NCBI RefSeq assembly: GCF_030282845.1
Contig: NZ_JASTWE010000009.1
Location: forward strand, 16,584-80,583
DNA: 64,000 bases
From: Pseudodesulfovibrio pelocollis
Lineage (GTDB): Bacteria; Desulfobacterota; Desulfovibrionia; Desulfovibrionales; Desulfovibrionaceae
Reading direction: 5' to 3'
This document shows, one piece after another, positions 36,666-48,321 of this stretch. The position numbers and the translations under genes are program-made. Positions within the stretch are counted from its first letter, which is position 1, and every line of letters starts with the position of its first letter. A model generated the notes under the pieces. That model ran no database searches. It was not told the origin of the DNA and saw only the letters and a program-made list of their open reading frames with translations.

Positions 36666-37205
36666 ATGACAATGCGAATTTTCCTGCTCGCGGCCACCGC
36701 CCTGCTGATCATGGTCACCGCAGCCGCAGCCCAGCCCCTCAGGGCCTTCCCTGATCTGACGATCTCCGGCCCGGTGACGGACGCCCAGAAGATCTATCTC
36801 GGTGTGGACGCCAACCCCTTCAGGCTCTCCGAGATCAAGGCCGACATCCTGTTCATCGAGGGCTACAGCATGTACTGCCCCATCTGCCAGCAGGACGCCC
36901 CGGCCCTCAACGAACTGTTCCAACGCATTGCCGAGGCCGACCCGGAGGGAAGAATCCGCTTCATCGGCCTCGGGCTTGGCAACACGGAGTTCGAGACCAC
37001 GTTCTACCAGAACAAGTTCAACGTCCCCTTCCCCCTGTTCAAGGACGAGGATTACGTGATCCACAAGGCGCTGGGAGAGCCGGTTGCCCCCACCTACTAC
37101 ATCGTCAGCACCAGCGGCCCGGCACCGGAGCTGCTCTACGAGGCCGAAGGGGCGCTTGCCAAAGACATCTTCGAGACTATCATGTCCCTGGCCAAGACCA
37201 GATAG
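36666..37205 (+). CDS. Secreted thioredoxin-fold protein with CPIC motif
   Basis: 179 residues from ATG 36666 (GAGG four bases upstream). N-terminal signal peptide ending AAAAQ-P. The mature protein has a thioredoxin-like fold: ILFIEGYSMYCPICQQDAPALNELF with redox pair CPIC, IRFIGLGLGNTEFE, and the cis-Pro segment PVAPTYYIVS. It would act as a periplasmic disulfide oxidoreductase. The next gene, 11 bases downstream, is a secreted peroxiredoxin, so the two probably form a reductase/peroxidase pair that protects the periplasmic dehydrogenase. That link is inference. Confidence 0.88.
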   Translation: MTMRIFLLAATALLIMVTAAAAQPLRAFPDLTISGPVTDAQKIYLGVDANPFRLSEIKADILFIEGYSMYCPICQQDAPALNELFQRIAEADPEGRIRFIGLGLGNTEFETTFYQNKFNVPFPLFKDEDYVIHKALGEPVAPTYYIVSTSGPAPELLYEAEGALAKDIFETIMSLAKTR

Positions 37206-37216
37206 GGAGCACAACC

Positions 37217-37798
37217 ATGCATTTTGCCGACCGGATTCCCGGGGTGGCCCTGGCCTCCCTGATCCTGATCCTGACCCTGCACGGCACGGCCCTGGGCGAC
37301 CATGGACATGGCCCGGCCAAGCCAGTGGACAGCGTGCTCCGGGTGGCCGTGGGCGAGATGGCCCCGGACTTCACCTTGCCCGACCTCGCGGGCAACCCCG
37401 TGCGTTTGCGCGACTTTCGCGGCAGGAAAAACGTGGTTCTCTCCTTCGTGCCTGCGGCCTGGACCCCTGTCTGCTCGGACCAGTGGCCGGGCTACAACCT
37501 GATCACGGACCTCCTTGATCAACACGACACCGTGCTCCTGGGAATCACCGTGGACAACACCCCGAGCCAGCACGCCTGGGTCCAAGCCATGGGCGGGCTC
37601 AAGTTTCCGGTCCTCTCGGACTTCTGGCCCCACGGCGCGGTGGCTGACGAGTACGGCATCCTGCGCTCCTCCGGCGAGGCCGAGCGCGCCCTGTTCGTCA
37701 TCGACAAGCAGGGCGTGCTGCGCTTCATCGATGTCCACGACATCAACACCCGGCCCGACCTAGTCCTGCTGGTCCGGGAAGTGGAAAAGCTCGACTGA
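37217..37798 (+). CDS. Secreted AhpC/TSA-family peroxiredoxin
   Basis: 193 residues. Signal peptide (ALASLILILTLHGTALG), then a His-containing spacer and the peroxiredoxin core: GEMAPDFTLPDLAGNPVRLRDFRG, peroxidatic Cys in AAWTPVCSDQWPGYN (T-x-x-C), TVDNTPSQHAWVQAMGGLKFPVLSDFWPHGAV, and RALFVIDKQGVLRF. Only one Cys is present in the mature protein, so it needs an external reductant, which the CPIC protein encoded 11 bases upstream could be. It reduces peroxides in the periplasm. Confidence 0.9.
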   Translation: MHFADRIPGVALASLILILTLHGTALGDHGHGPAKPVDSVLRVAVGEMAPDFTLPDLAGNPVRLRDFRGRKNVVLSFVPAAWTPVCSDQWPGYNLITDLLDQHDTVLLGITVDNTPSQHAWVQAMGGLKFPVLSDFWPHGAVADEYGILRSSGEAERALFVIDKQGVLRFIDVHDINTRPDLVLLVREVEKLD

Positions 37799-37830
37799 CA
37801 GACACCCGGCATGGCAATGCGCCATCGCCC

Positions 37831-37879
37831 AACGCAGTGATCCGGCGGCCACGACATGTGGCCGCCGGATCACTGCGTT
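37831..37879. terminator. 22-bp perfect hairpin, bidirectional terminator
   Basis: Positions 37831-37852 pair perfectly with 37858-37879 around the loop GACAT. It lies between the peroxiredoxin gene and the converging receiver-STAS gene, so it probably terminates both. Confidence 0.82.
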
Positions 37880-37898
37880 GCGCCTCAGCCACGGTCAG

Positions 37899-38645
37899 CT
37901 AAGTATTGCGGCTGCCTAGCGCGTCCAGGGCCGAGGCCTCGGAACGGTAGAGATCGGCCAGCCGGGTGATGCCCACGGACTCGAAGACTGCGCGGAAGTT
38001 GTCCGAAAGCCCGGCCATGACCACGCGCACCCCGGCCTCGCGGCACTGGCGCAACAGGTCGGTCAGGCCGGATATGCCAGCGCCGTTGATAGACGAGTTC
38101 TCGTCGAAGTTCATGAGAATCAGCCCCTTGCCAATTTTCCTGGCCTCGGCCAGCCGCTCGGCCAGATGGGGCACGGTATTGCCGGTGATGTTGCCGCGCA
38201 CGCGGATGACCACCGCATCCCCCTGCACCTGAAGCCCGACCTGCTCCACCTCGCTCTTGGCAATGGCCAGGCGCTCGCCTGCGCGGGACAGGGCCAGTTC
38301 CAGCGCCTCGCGGCGAAGGGGCTTGTTGATGAAATCCGTGGCGTCGAGGTTCAGGGCCTGGATGGCCAGGTCCATGTCTCCGTGGCCGGTGATGACCACT
38401 ACCTCGGCCATTGGTTTGATTTTCTTTATTTCCTTGAGCACCTCTATGCCGTCCATGACCGGCATCTTGATGTCGGTCAGCACCAGCGAGGGGCTTTCCT
38501 GCTTGAACAGTTCAAGCCCCTCCCGGCCGTTTTCGGCCATCAGCACATGATAGCCCATGGCCGTCAGCAGCAGGGAGAACATTTTCAGCGTTGGCCGCTC
38601 GTCGTCGATGATCAGTATGGTTTCCTTCACGGTGGATTCCTTCAT
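37899..38645 (-). CDS. Response regulator with C-terminal STAS domain
   Basis: 248 residues. Receiver domain at about 8-125 (TILIIDDERPTLKMFSLLL, LVLTDIKMPVMDG, VVITGHGDMD, FINKPLRREAL). C-terminal STAS/anti-sigma-antagonist domain at about 140-248 (AVVIRVRGNITGNTVPHLAERL, LILMNFDENSSINGAGISGL), with serines at the position phosphorylated in SpoIIAA. Its ATG overlaps the kinase stop (ATGA), so the kinase at 38642-40648 is its partner. Output is by protein contact, perhaps freeing a sigma factor or acting on a phosphatase; no anti-sigma gene is nearby. Confidence 0.93.
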   Translation of the reverse strand: MKESTVKETILIIDDERPTLKMFSLLLTAMGYHVLMAENGREGLELFKQESPSLVLTDIKMPVMDGIEVLKEIKKIKPMAEVVVITGHGDMDLAIQALNLDATDFINKPLRREALELALSRAGERLAIAKSEVEQVGLQVQGDAVVIRVRGNITGNTVPHLAERLAEARKIGKGLILMNFDENSSINGAGISGLTDLLRQCREAGVRVVMAGLSDNFRAVFESVGITRLADLYRSEASALDALGSRNT

Positions 38646-40648
38646 TGTCTGTTCACGCCCTTGGCCGCGGGGAACTGCATGCGAAAGACGGCCCCCTTGC
38701 CCTTTTCGCCACGGATGCGGATGTCTCCGCCGTAATCCTTGACGATGCCGTAGGTGATGGCCAGCCCGAGCCCCATGCCCTGGCCCGCCTCCTTGGTGGT
38801 GAAGAAGGGCTCGAAGATTTTCTCGCGATCCTCCTCGTCGATGCCCGAGCCGGTGTCCTCCACCTCGATGAACACCATGAACTCCTCGGCCCCGGTGCGG
38901 ATGGTGATGCGCCTGCGCGAGACATCGTCGTGGGGCGTGGCGGTGTCGTTGATGGCGTCGCGGGCATTGGCCACCAGGTTGAAGACCACCTGCTGGAGCC
39001 GGTTGGAATGGGCCATGACCGGCGGCAATCCCTCGACCAGCTCCAGATCGAAGGCGATGTTGTCCAGCTCGAACTGGCGCCGGAGCATGGAGAGCACGGC
39101 CCGCACCGGCTGGTTGACATCCACCCGCTCCTCCATGAAATCCGACTTGCGGCCAAAGGAGCGCAGGGTGTTGATGATCTCTGCGGCGCGGTCCACCTGG
39201 GCCGATATCTCGCGCACCACCTCCATGAAGTGTTCCTTGGGCACGTCGGCGTTCTCCTCGCCCATCAGGTAGAGGAAGTCGCTGCCCATCTTGATGGCGT
39301 TGAGCGGCTGGTTGATCTCGTGGGCCACGCCCGCGCTCATCTCGCCCAGGGATTTCATCTTGCTCGCCTGGATGAGTTGGGCGTCCTTCTCGATCATCTC
39401 GGTGATGTCGGTCACCGCGATGATGATGGCGTGGTGACCGCGATAGGAGATGGGGCAGGCGTGCATGTTGACGAAAAACGGCTCGTTGCCCTGCTTGTAG
39501 TGGATCTGCTTGGGGAAATAGACGCAGCCGCTGCCGCCCTCGGCGAAGAAGGTCAGGCACTTCTCGTTGTGATCCGGCCCAAGCTCGACAAAACGCATGC
39601 CGTGCAGGGTCGCCCGCGAATAGCCGTAAAGCTCCACGGCCCGGGGGTTGGCATCGCGAATCTCGCCGGTCTCGCAATCCACCACAAAGATGGGGTCCGG
39701 CCCGGAATCGAACAGGGAGCGGTATTTTTCCTCGGATTCGCGCAGGCGGCGGCGATAGAGCTTGATGGACCAGACCATGTTCCTGAAGGAGTCGGCCAGC
39801 TGGACCACTTCGTCGCCCTCGTGCTTGCGGTAGAAGGTGCAGTTGGCGCACTTGCGATACTCCTCCCCCGGGCTGGCCGCGCCGCGCGCCTGGTCAAAGT
39901 GCCAGCACGGCAGGTCCGTGTTGTTGAAGGCCGGGCAGCGGGAGGCGTCCCAGTCCTCGTCCGGCCCGAGCTTGAGCGGGATGTCAAAGTTGCCCCGGCC
40001 GATCTCGTCGGAGAGACGGGTCAGGTCGGACACGGGCCGGGTGATGTAGCGCGTCAACCAGGAGCTGAGGAAGATGGTGATGATGATGACACCCGAGATG
40101 AAGCCGAGAAAGGCCACGCGCAGCTTGCCCACCAGGGCGTCGATGTGGCTCTTGTTCAGCCCCACGTGGACCGTGCCGATGCGGTACAGCCCCTCGTTGA
40201 TGGCTGTGGCCAGATCGTAGACCGGCTCGCCGTCGAGATCGAGGAGCTTGATGGAGTCCTGCGCCCCGGGCGAAAGCCGGTTGGTCAACAGGTTCTCGGG
40301 CAGCGCCCGGGTCAGGGTGTGGGCCAGGACCTCGCCCGCCTGATTCTCGATGAAGATGTACGAGACCAGGTGCTTGCGCTGATGCAGCCGGGTTTCGTCA
40401 AAGATCAGGGCCAGCAGCTGGGGCACGTCGTTGTCCAGGATATGCGAGCCGCCGCGCTCGGCCACGGAATAGGCGATGGCCTCGCCGCGCATCTCCAGCT
40501 CGTGGGTCAGGGAGTTGACCAGGATGTAGCGGGCCACAAAGGCGATGGCCACGCTGATGAACATGATGGCGATGAGCATGGAGAAGAGAATCTTCTCCCG
40601 AAGCCCCAACCGGGAGAAATACTGGGCGATCCGTTTGCCGATGGTCAT
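38642..40648 (-). CDS. Membrane sensor histidine kinase (HAMP-PAS-HisKA-HATPase)
   Basis: 668 residues. TM1 about 20-45 and TM2 about 180-200 bracket a 130-residue periplasmic sensor domain. A HAMP domain follows (TRYITRPVSDLTRLSDEIGRG), then a cysteine-rich stretch (CPAFNNTDLPCWHFD...CANCTFYRKHEG), a PAS domain (SLFDSGPDPIFVVDCETGEIRDANP), HisKA (GEMSAGVAHEINQPLNAIKMG) and HATPase (NLVANARDAIND, DTGSGIDEEDREKIFEPFFTTKEAGQGMGLGLAI). The start ATG overlaps the stop of the binding-protein gene (ATGA). It probably reads the ligand state of that periplasmic binding protein. The Cys stretch could bind a metal or Fe-S cluster. Confidence 0.94.
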   Translation of the reverse strand: MTIGKRIAQYFSRLGLREKILFSMLIAIMFISVAIAFVARYILVNSLTHELEMRGEAIAYSVAERGGSHILDNDVPQLLALIFDETRLHQRKHLVSYIFIENQAGEVLAHTLTRALPENLLTNRLSPGAQDSIKLLDLDGEPVYDLATAINEGLYRIGTVHVGLNKSHIDALVGKLRVAFLGFISGVIIITIFLSSWLTRYITRPVSDLTRLSDEIGRGNFDIPLKLGPDEDWDASRCPAFNNTDLPCWHFDQARGAASPGEEYRKCANCTFYRKHEGDEVVQLADSFRNMVWSIKLYRRRLRESEEKYRSLFDSGPDPIFVVDCETGEIRDANPRAVELYGYSRATLHGMRFVELGPDHNEKCLTFFAEGGSGCVYFPKQIHYKQGNEPFFVNMHACPISYRGHHAIIIAVTDITEMIEKDAQLIQASKMKSLGEMSAGVAHEINQPLNAIKMGSDFLYLMGEENADVPKEHFMEVVREISAQVDRAAEIINTLRSFGRKSDFMEERVDVNQPVRAVLSMLRRQFELDNIAFDLELVEGLPPVMAHSNRLQQVVFNLVANARDAINDTATPHDDVSRRRITIRTGAEEFMVFIEVEDTGSGIDEEDREKIFEPFFTTKEAGQGMGLGLAITYGIVKDYGGDIRIRGEKGKGAVFRMQFPAAKGVNRQ

Positions 40649-41868
40649 TGCGCACCCTCCCCCCTGCCCAGGCCCTTCCAGTCGAGCAAAGGCACGAACC
40701 GGCCGCGCTCAAGCCGGGTGAAGTAGACCTTCTCAAGCCCCTGCCGATCGCCCGGGCCGTAGGTGATGGACAGGCCCGGCCCCAGCTCGTAGTTGCGCAG
40801 GGACTCGATGGCCGCGATGAGCCCGTCGCGGGTCAGGTCGCGCCCGGCCCGCTGGAGCCCCTCGACCATGATCCGCGCGTTGAGGAACCCCTCAAGCCCC
40901 ACGAAGCTCGGCGTGTCGTCGGGAAAGTAGCGGGCCAGCAGCCGCACATACTGCGAGGCCACGTCTTCGGCTCCGTCCGGCCCGGCCACGGGCTGGGGCA
41001 CCACCTGGGACATGATCACCTCGGACTGCACCTCGGGCCCCAGCCTGCGCGCCAGCTCCTCGGCACCCACGAAGGAGACGTTGTAGAAGATGGGGTCGAA
41101 CCCGGCCTCAAGGGCCACGGAGATGAACCGGGCGCAGGCATCGTAGGTACCGACCATGACCACGGCCTCGGCCCCGGAATGGCGGATCTTCTCCATGCCT
41201 TCGGACACGTTCAGGGTACCCCGGATGTAGGAGCCCCGGGCCACCGGCTCCAGGTCGTATCCCTTGAGGGCCAGTTCCGTGCCGATGAGCCCGTCAAAAC
41301 CGTAGGCGTCGTACTGGTAGAAGACCGCGATGCGGTCGATGCCCAGGTCCTCCACCAGATGGCGCACCGCCGCCTCGGTCTCCTGATAGTAGGAGGCGCG
41401 GATGTTGACCAGATAGGGATTGAAGGGCTGGCGCAGGGCATTGGCCCCGGTGAACATGCCCACCAGGGGGATGGCCGCCTCCTCCACCAGGGGCAGCACC
41501 TTGATGGTGGTCGGCGTGCCCACGTAGCAGAACAGGGCAAAGACATCGCCCGAGATGATGAGTTGCTGCGTGTTCATCAGGCAGCGGGGCGGGTCGTAGG
41601 AATCGTCGTAGGCGATGATGCGTATCTTGCGGCCGTGGACCCCCCCGTTGTCGTTGACGTGGCGGATGTAGGCATCGGCCCCGCGCAGGGTCTGGGTTCC
41701 CAGATAGCCCGCGTGACCCGTCAGGGCCAGGGACGAGCCCAGCCGTATCTCGTCGGCCGACACGCCCGGGGCGTCGCCCCGCACCGCGCCCGACTCGTCG
41801 GCACCGCCACAGCCCGCAAGGGCGACCAGCAACACGATGAAGACCACTGCACGCAACGCCTTGTCCAT
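40645..41868 (-). CDS. Periplasmic ligand-binding lipoprotein (branched-chain amino-acid family) linked to a sensor kinase
   Basis: 407 residues from ATG 41868 (GGGGGAG upstream). Lipoprotein signal with lipobox ALAGC. It is a Peripla_BP_6-type binding protein: IRLGSSLALTGHAGYLGTQTLRGADAYIRHVNDNGGVHGRKI, then LFCYVGTPTTIKVLPLVEEAAIPLVG and YQYDAYGFDGLIGTELALKGY. No transporter permease or ATPase is near. Instead it overlaps a sensor kinase gene, so it likely acts as the signal-binding subunit of that two-component system, like other kinase-coupled binding proteins. Ligand unknown. Confidence 0.9.
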   Translation of the reverse strand: MDKALRAVVFIVLLVALAGCGGADESGAVRGDAPGVSADEIRLGSSLALTGHAGYLGTQTLRGADAYIRHVNDNGGVHGRKIRIIAYDDSYDPPRCLMNTQQLIISGDVFALFCYVGTPTTIKVLPLVEEAAIPLVGMFTGANALRQPFNPYLVNIRASYYQETEAAVRHLVEDLGIDRIAVFYQYDAYGFDGLIGTELALKGYDLEPVARGSYIRGTLNVSEGMEKIRHSGAEAVVMVGTYDACARFISVALEAGFDPIFYNVSFVGAEELARRLGPEVQSEVIMSQVVPQPVAGPDGAEDVASQYVRLLARYFPDDTPSFVGLEGFLNARIMVEGLQRAGRDLTRDGLIAAIESLRNYELGPGLSITYGPGDRQGLEKVYFTRLERGRFVPLLDWKGLGRGEGAQ

Positions 41869-42168
41869 GGACTCCCCCCGGAGTTTCACGCATTTTCCAA
41901 TTGCGGATCATGCCATATACCGTGACTACTGGTCCGGCGGCAAAAACACAAGCCGCACCCTTTTGCCCACGGTTCAGAACAAACGGCCCAGCCAGCATGA
42001 GGGCACTAGCCAAAACCGCCCATTGCGGCTATAGCAAACACAGCCCGCAGACACCCTTTCCGGGCGCGGGCCGGGCGCCGCCGACCGGCCCCGTCGAACA
42101 GGACCACGGCGGAACCCCGAGCGGGACAGGCGCGCCTCGTCAAGCCGGACTACACAGGAGGATTACAC
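41869..42168. other. Divergent intergenic region with promoters
   Basis: About 300 bases between the kinase operon (reverse) and the second CBS-ACT gene (forward). No ORF with a ribosome site is present other than those of the flanking genes; the region must carry promoters in both directions, but no convincing -35/-10 pair stands out. Confidence 0.4.
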
Positions 42169-42843
42169 ATGCTGGTGAAGAACTGGATGACCGAGAACGT
42201 GATCACCATCACGCCCGACAGGTCCATGATGAAGGCGTCGAAACTGATGAAGGACAACTCCATCAGCAGGCTGCCCGTGGTTGACGAAAACGGCCGGATC
42301 GTGGGCATCGTCTCCGACCGCGACGTCAAGGACGCCTCGCCCTCCAAGGCCACCACGCTCGACATGCACGAGCTGTACTATCTGCTCTCCGAGGTCAAGA
42401 TCAAGGACATCATGACCAGGAAGGTCACCACCATCCGCCACGACGAGACCGTGGAAAAAGCCGCCGTGCTCATGCTCGAGGGCAATTTCGGCGGCCTGCC
42501 CGTGGTGGACGAGGACAACAAGGTGGTGGGCATCATCACCGACACCGACATCTTCAAGGTCCTTGTGGAGATTTCCGGCGTGTACGAGGGCGGCGTCCAG
42601 GTCTGCCTGCAGATATCCACCGCGCCCGGCAGCCTCGCCCCGATTCTCGACTTTCTCAAGGACAACGGGGCGCGCATCATGTCGGTCATGACCCACAACG
42701 TGCCCGAGACAGAGGGCTTCAAGCACGTCTACATCCGCATGCGCGACATGGAAAAGCCCGACTTCAAGCGGGTCAAGGCCGCCATGGATGAGCGCTTCGA
42801 CGTGGTCTATTGGGTGACCGACCCCGTCCACCGCGTCGTCTAG
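42169..42843 (+). CDS. CBS-domain pair plus ACT-like C-terminus (paralogue of 19508-20185)
   Basis: 224 residues with ACAGGAGG upstream. Two CBS motifs (MLVKNWMTENVITITPDRSM...GIVSDRDVKDA and IKDIMTRKVTTIRHDETV...GIITDTDIFKVL), then an ACT-like domain (GGVQVCLQISTAPGSLAPILDFLKDNGARIMSVM). It should bind an adenine nucleotide at the CBS module and perhaps an amino acid at the ACT part. Same layout as the protein at 19508, suggesting duplication. No enzyme domain; a regulatory partner is not evident. It ends directly at a large inverted repeat. Confidence 0.86.
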   Translation: MLVKNWMTENVITITPDRSMMKASKLMKDNSISRLPVVDENGRIVGIVSDRDVKDASPSKATTLDMHELYYLLSEVKIKDIMTRKVTTIRHDETVEKAAVLMLEGNFGGLPVVDEDNKVVGIITDTDIFKVLVEISGVYEGGVQVCLQISTAPGSLAPILDFLKDNGARIMSVMTHNVPETEGFKHVYIRMRDMEKPDFKRVKAAMDERFDVVYWVTDPVHRVV

Positions 42844-43044
42844 CAGGCCGCTGAAAAACGGCGATCTGCGTCGTTGCTTCAAAAAGGTCAAACCCTCGCG
42901 TACCGGGAGTACGCTTCGGTCTTGACCTTTTTTCGCGCCTAGCAGCTCACCGTTTTTGAGCGGCCTGCCTGTTCCGACTTATTGAGCGGCCTGCAAGTGA
43001 GGTCGCTGAATACTGGTGATCTGCTGCCGTTTTTCAACAGCCGC

Positions 43045-43047
<3 letters not shown>
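42843..43047. repeat. Dispersed-type inverted repeat element between CBS-ACT and AEC genes
   Basis: The 126 bases at 42843-42968 have near-complementary 19-base ends (GCAGGCCGCTGAAAAACGG against CCGTTTTTGAGCGGCCTGC) and an inner stem where AAAAAGGTCAA pairs with TTGACCTTTTT. A second partial copy with GGTCGCTGAATACTGG and CCGTTTTTCAACAGCCGCC fills 42983-43047. It resembles GC/T-rich palindromic elements repeated in desulfovibrio genomes. It may double as a terminator for the converging genes. Confidence 0.8.
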
Positions 43048-46272
<3,225 letters not shown>

Positions 46273-46288
46273 ACTGCCGGATTCACGA

Positions 46289-46332
46289 AACAGAACAGGC
46301 CGGGACGTGTGCGCGTCCCGGCCTGTTCTGTT
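46289..46332. terminator. Bidirectional terminator after serS
   Basis: 19-bp perfect stem (46289-46307 with 46314-46332), loop TGTGCG, beginning AACAG and ending CTGTT followed by TTCCCC. It separates serS from the converging small gene at 46349. Confidence 0.85.
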
Positions 46333-46348
46333 TTCCCCGCCTGGGCGA

Positions 46349-46534
46349 TCAGTCGTCTGCGGTTCCGGGTTCGCCGGGCTCGGGAAATCCATCAATGCCG
46401 TCGAGCACGGCGGCCACGGTGCGCGCCAGCTCGGGCGGCATGTCCACCGAGGCGAACCCGGCCAGCAGGGCGTCCGGGTTCACGCCGTATCCCTCGGCCA
46501 GGGTGCGGATGGCGGTTTCGAGATGTTTGTCCAT
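46349..46534 (-). CDS. Small acidic hypothetical protein
   Basis: 61 residues from ATG 46534, with GGGGAG seven bases upstream. MDKHLETAIRTLAEGYGVNPDALLAGFASVDMPPELARTVAAVLDGIDG reads as two helices with an acidic Pro/Glu tail. Not recognised. It follows the lipoprotein gene by 16 bases in the same direction, so the two are likely cotranscribed. Confidence 0.65.
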   Translation of the reverse strand: MDKHLETAIRTLAEGYGVNPDALLAGFASVDMPPELARTVAAVLDGIDGFPEPGEPGTADD

Positions 46535-46550
46535 GTTGGCTCCCCGGGGA

Positions 46551-47027
46551 TTACTGGGCGACAACGAATCCCCGGAACTCGTCGTCGGAAGTGCGGACCC
46601 CGGCCGGAACCTGACCGGGCTCAAGCTCCATGCGTGCGGCGCGACCCACGAAGGACGCCGGGGCCTTGGCCACGATGCGCCACTTGCGGGCCGATTCCGA
46701 GGTGCAGATCAGGTCCAGGACCTCGGCATCGCCCGATGGCTCGATGGCCAGGACCGAGACCGAGCGGGTGGTAATGCCCGCCGCCTCGTCCGAGTCGAAA
46801 ACCATCAAGGAGAACTGGTAGCCGGTGTCGAGGTTCTCCCACTTGACCGGGGTGCGGGCCGGGGCGGTGTCCAGGGCGTGGGCCAGATGGCGGACGTCGT
46901 TGTCGCTCATGTAGCCGCCCACATACTTGGGGCCGCCCATATTGAGGACATCCAGGGCGGCCTGCTTGCACCCGGCCGGAATCAGGGCCAGAAGCAGCAC
47001 GGCCAGGACGGCGGCAAATCGTTTCAT
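46551..47027 (-). CDS. Small lipoprotein of unknown function
   Basis: 158 residues from ATG 47027, with AGGAGA six bases upstream. Lipoprotein signal peptide with lipobox IPAGC (Cys about 20). The mature part (KQAALDVLNMGGPKYVGGYMSDNDVRHLAHALD, WENLDTGYQFSLMVFDSDEAAG) has no family I recognise. Cell-envelope protein. It precedes the 61-residue gene and follows the lipoprotein-type TAXI gene (spacing about 100 bases). Confidence 0.75.
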   Translation of the reverse strand: MKRFAAVLAVLLLALIPAGCKQAALDVLNMGGPKYVGGYMSDNDVRHLAHALDTAPARTPVKWENLDTGYQFSLMVFDSDEAAGITTRSVSVLAIEPSGDAEVLDLICTSESARKWRIVAKAPASFVGRAARMELEPGQVPAGVRTSDDEFRGFVVAQ

Positions 47028-47125
47028 GATCGTCTCCTGCGTGTTGTTGCTGCCCATGACCATAGAGAACATCGGCGCGTCAGGCAACGGCATAATGCCG
47101 CGCGAGGCGGGACTGTCCGTCGCTA

Positions 47126-48136
47126 CTACGGCCGGATGCGCTCCGGGATGGCCAGACCCTGTTCCTCCCAGAAGCGGGCCGCGCCCGGATGCAGGGGGAT
47201 GGACACGCCGTCAAGGCCGCTCTCCACGCCCATGTCCCGGGCCGCGCTGTGGGCGGCGCGGATTTCGGCCAGCCCCTGGGGCGAATACACGGCCTTGAGG
47301 CAGTCGTAGACGGTCTGCGCGTCCAGGGCCGCGCTGGCGCACCAGAGGGAGGCATCCTGAAAGGTGGTCACGTCCCGGTTCTGGCCCTCGTAGGTTTCGG
47401 CAGGCACCACGACCTGGCCATAGAACGGATACGCCTCGTAAAAGCCGGACTCCACAGCCTCGGCATGCAGATCGAGCAGTCTCAGGGGGACCAGACTGGC
47501 CGCCTCGATGATGGCGGTGTTGGGGTAGCCCACCAGCACCCAGAAGGCGTCGATGGTGCCGCTGGCGAACTCGGATGCGGCCTGGGCATAGCCGATCTTG
47601 CGGACATTGAGCGAGTCCCACAGGCCCAGGTGGCCGAAGAAGCGCTCGGCCGACAGGGCCGCGCCCGACCCCGGATTGCCCACGGCCACCGCCTTGCCCG
47701 CCAGATCCCTGGCCGAGGCGATGCCCGAGTCGGCCCGGACCACGAGCTGGGCGGGCGCGCCGTAGAGGAAGGAGAGGGCCCGGACATTCTCATGAAGGGC
47801 CGGGTCGCCCGGCAGCTGGCCTGTCCGGCCCAGGAAGGCGTCGCCGGAGTAGACGATGCCGAGATCGATCACGTCCGCGTCCAGGCTGCGCAGATTCTCG
47901 GCCGAACCGCCCGCGCCCCTGGCCGACACTTCGAGCCGAGGGTGGCTGGCCGAGATGATCCCGGCCATCTTGTTGGCAAAAAAGTTGAAGGTGCCCCCGG
48001 TGGGACCGCCGCCAAAGGCGAGATAGCGCCGCTGCGACTGGGCGCCTGCCTCGGGCTGGTCGCCAGCCGGATCGGACGAGCAGCCCAGGGCCAGGAGCAT
48101 CGCCAGGGAGACAAGGACAAGGGAAAATCGTTTCAT
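47126..48136 (-). CDS. TAXI-family TRAP transporter substrate-binding lipoprotein
   Basis: 336 residues from ATG 48136 (GGAGG upstream). Lipobox LALGC anchors it in the periplasm. The TAXI fold is evident: YLAFGGGPTGGTFNFFANKMAGIIS, SARGAGGSAENLRSLDADVIDLGIVYSGDAF, KAVAVGNPGSGAALSAERFF, DAFWVLVGYPNTAIIEAA, LHPGAARFWEEQG. It is a close paralogue of the soluble protein at 50475-51443. It should bind an anionic substrate (carboxylate or amino acid) for the fused permease. A terminator sits between it and the permease, so it has its own promoter. Confidence 0.92.
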   Translation of the reverse strand: MKRFSLVLVSLAMLLALGCSSDPAGDQPEAGAQSQRRYLAFGGGPTGGTFNFFANKMAGIISASHPRLEVSARGAGGSAENLRSLDADVIDLGIVYSGDAFLGRTGQLPGDPALHENVRALSFLYGAPAQLVVRADSGIASARDLAGKAVAVGNPGSGAALSAERFFGHLGLWDSLNVRKIGYAQAASEFASGTIDAFWVLVGYPNTAIIEAASLVPLRLLDLHAEAVESGFYEAYPFYGQVVVPAETYEGQNRDVTTFQDASLWCASAALDAQTVYDCLKAVYSPQGLAEIRAAHSAARDMGVESGLDGVSIPLHPGAARFWEEQGLAIPERIRP

Positions 48137-48253
48137 ACATCCTCCGGCACAGGGGCAGACGTTGCGAGCATGTCGAGCAGACGCCCATACCGGGTGCCGC
48201 GCAATGATTTTTACACCACCAAAAGCGTGTTGACAATGCACCATTGAAAAATG

Positions 48254-48286
48254 ACGGCCCGGATTTCATTGAGGAATCCGGGCCGT
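48254..48286 (-). terminator. Intrinsic terminator after the TRAP permease gene
   Basis: Arms 48254-48265 and 48275-48286, a perfect 12-bp stem with a 9-base loop. On the reverse strand it follows the permease stop and is followed by CATTTTTC, giving a T-run. It insulates the second TAXI gene. Confidence 0.8.
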
Positions 48287-48321
48287 CTTCACGGGTCAGG
48301 TCAAGGAGGCAAATCCCGGCA

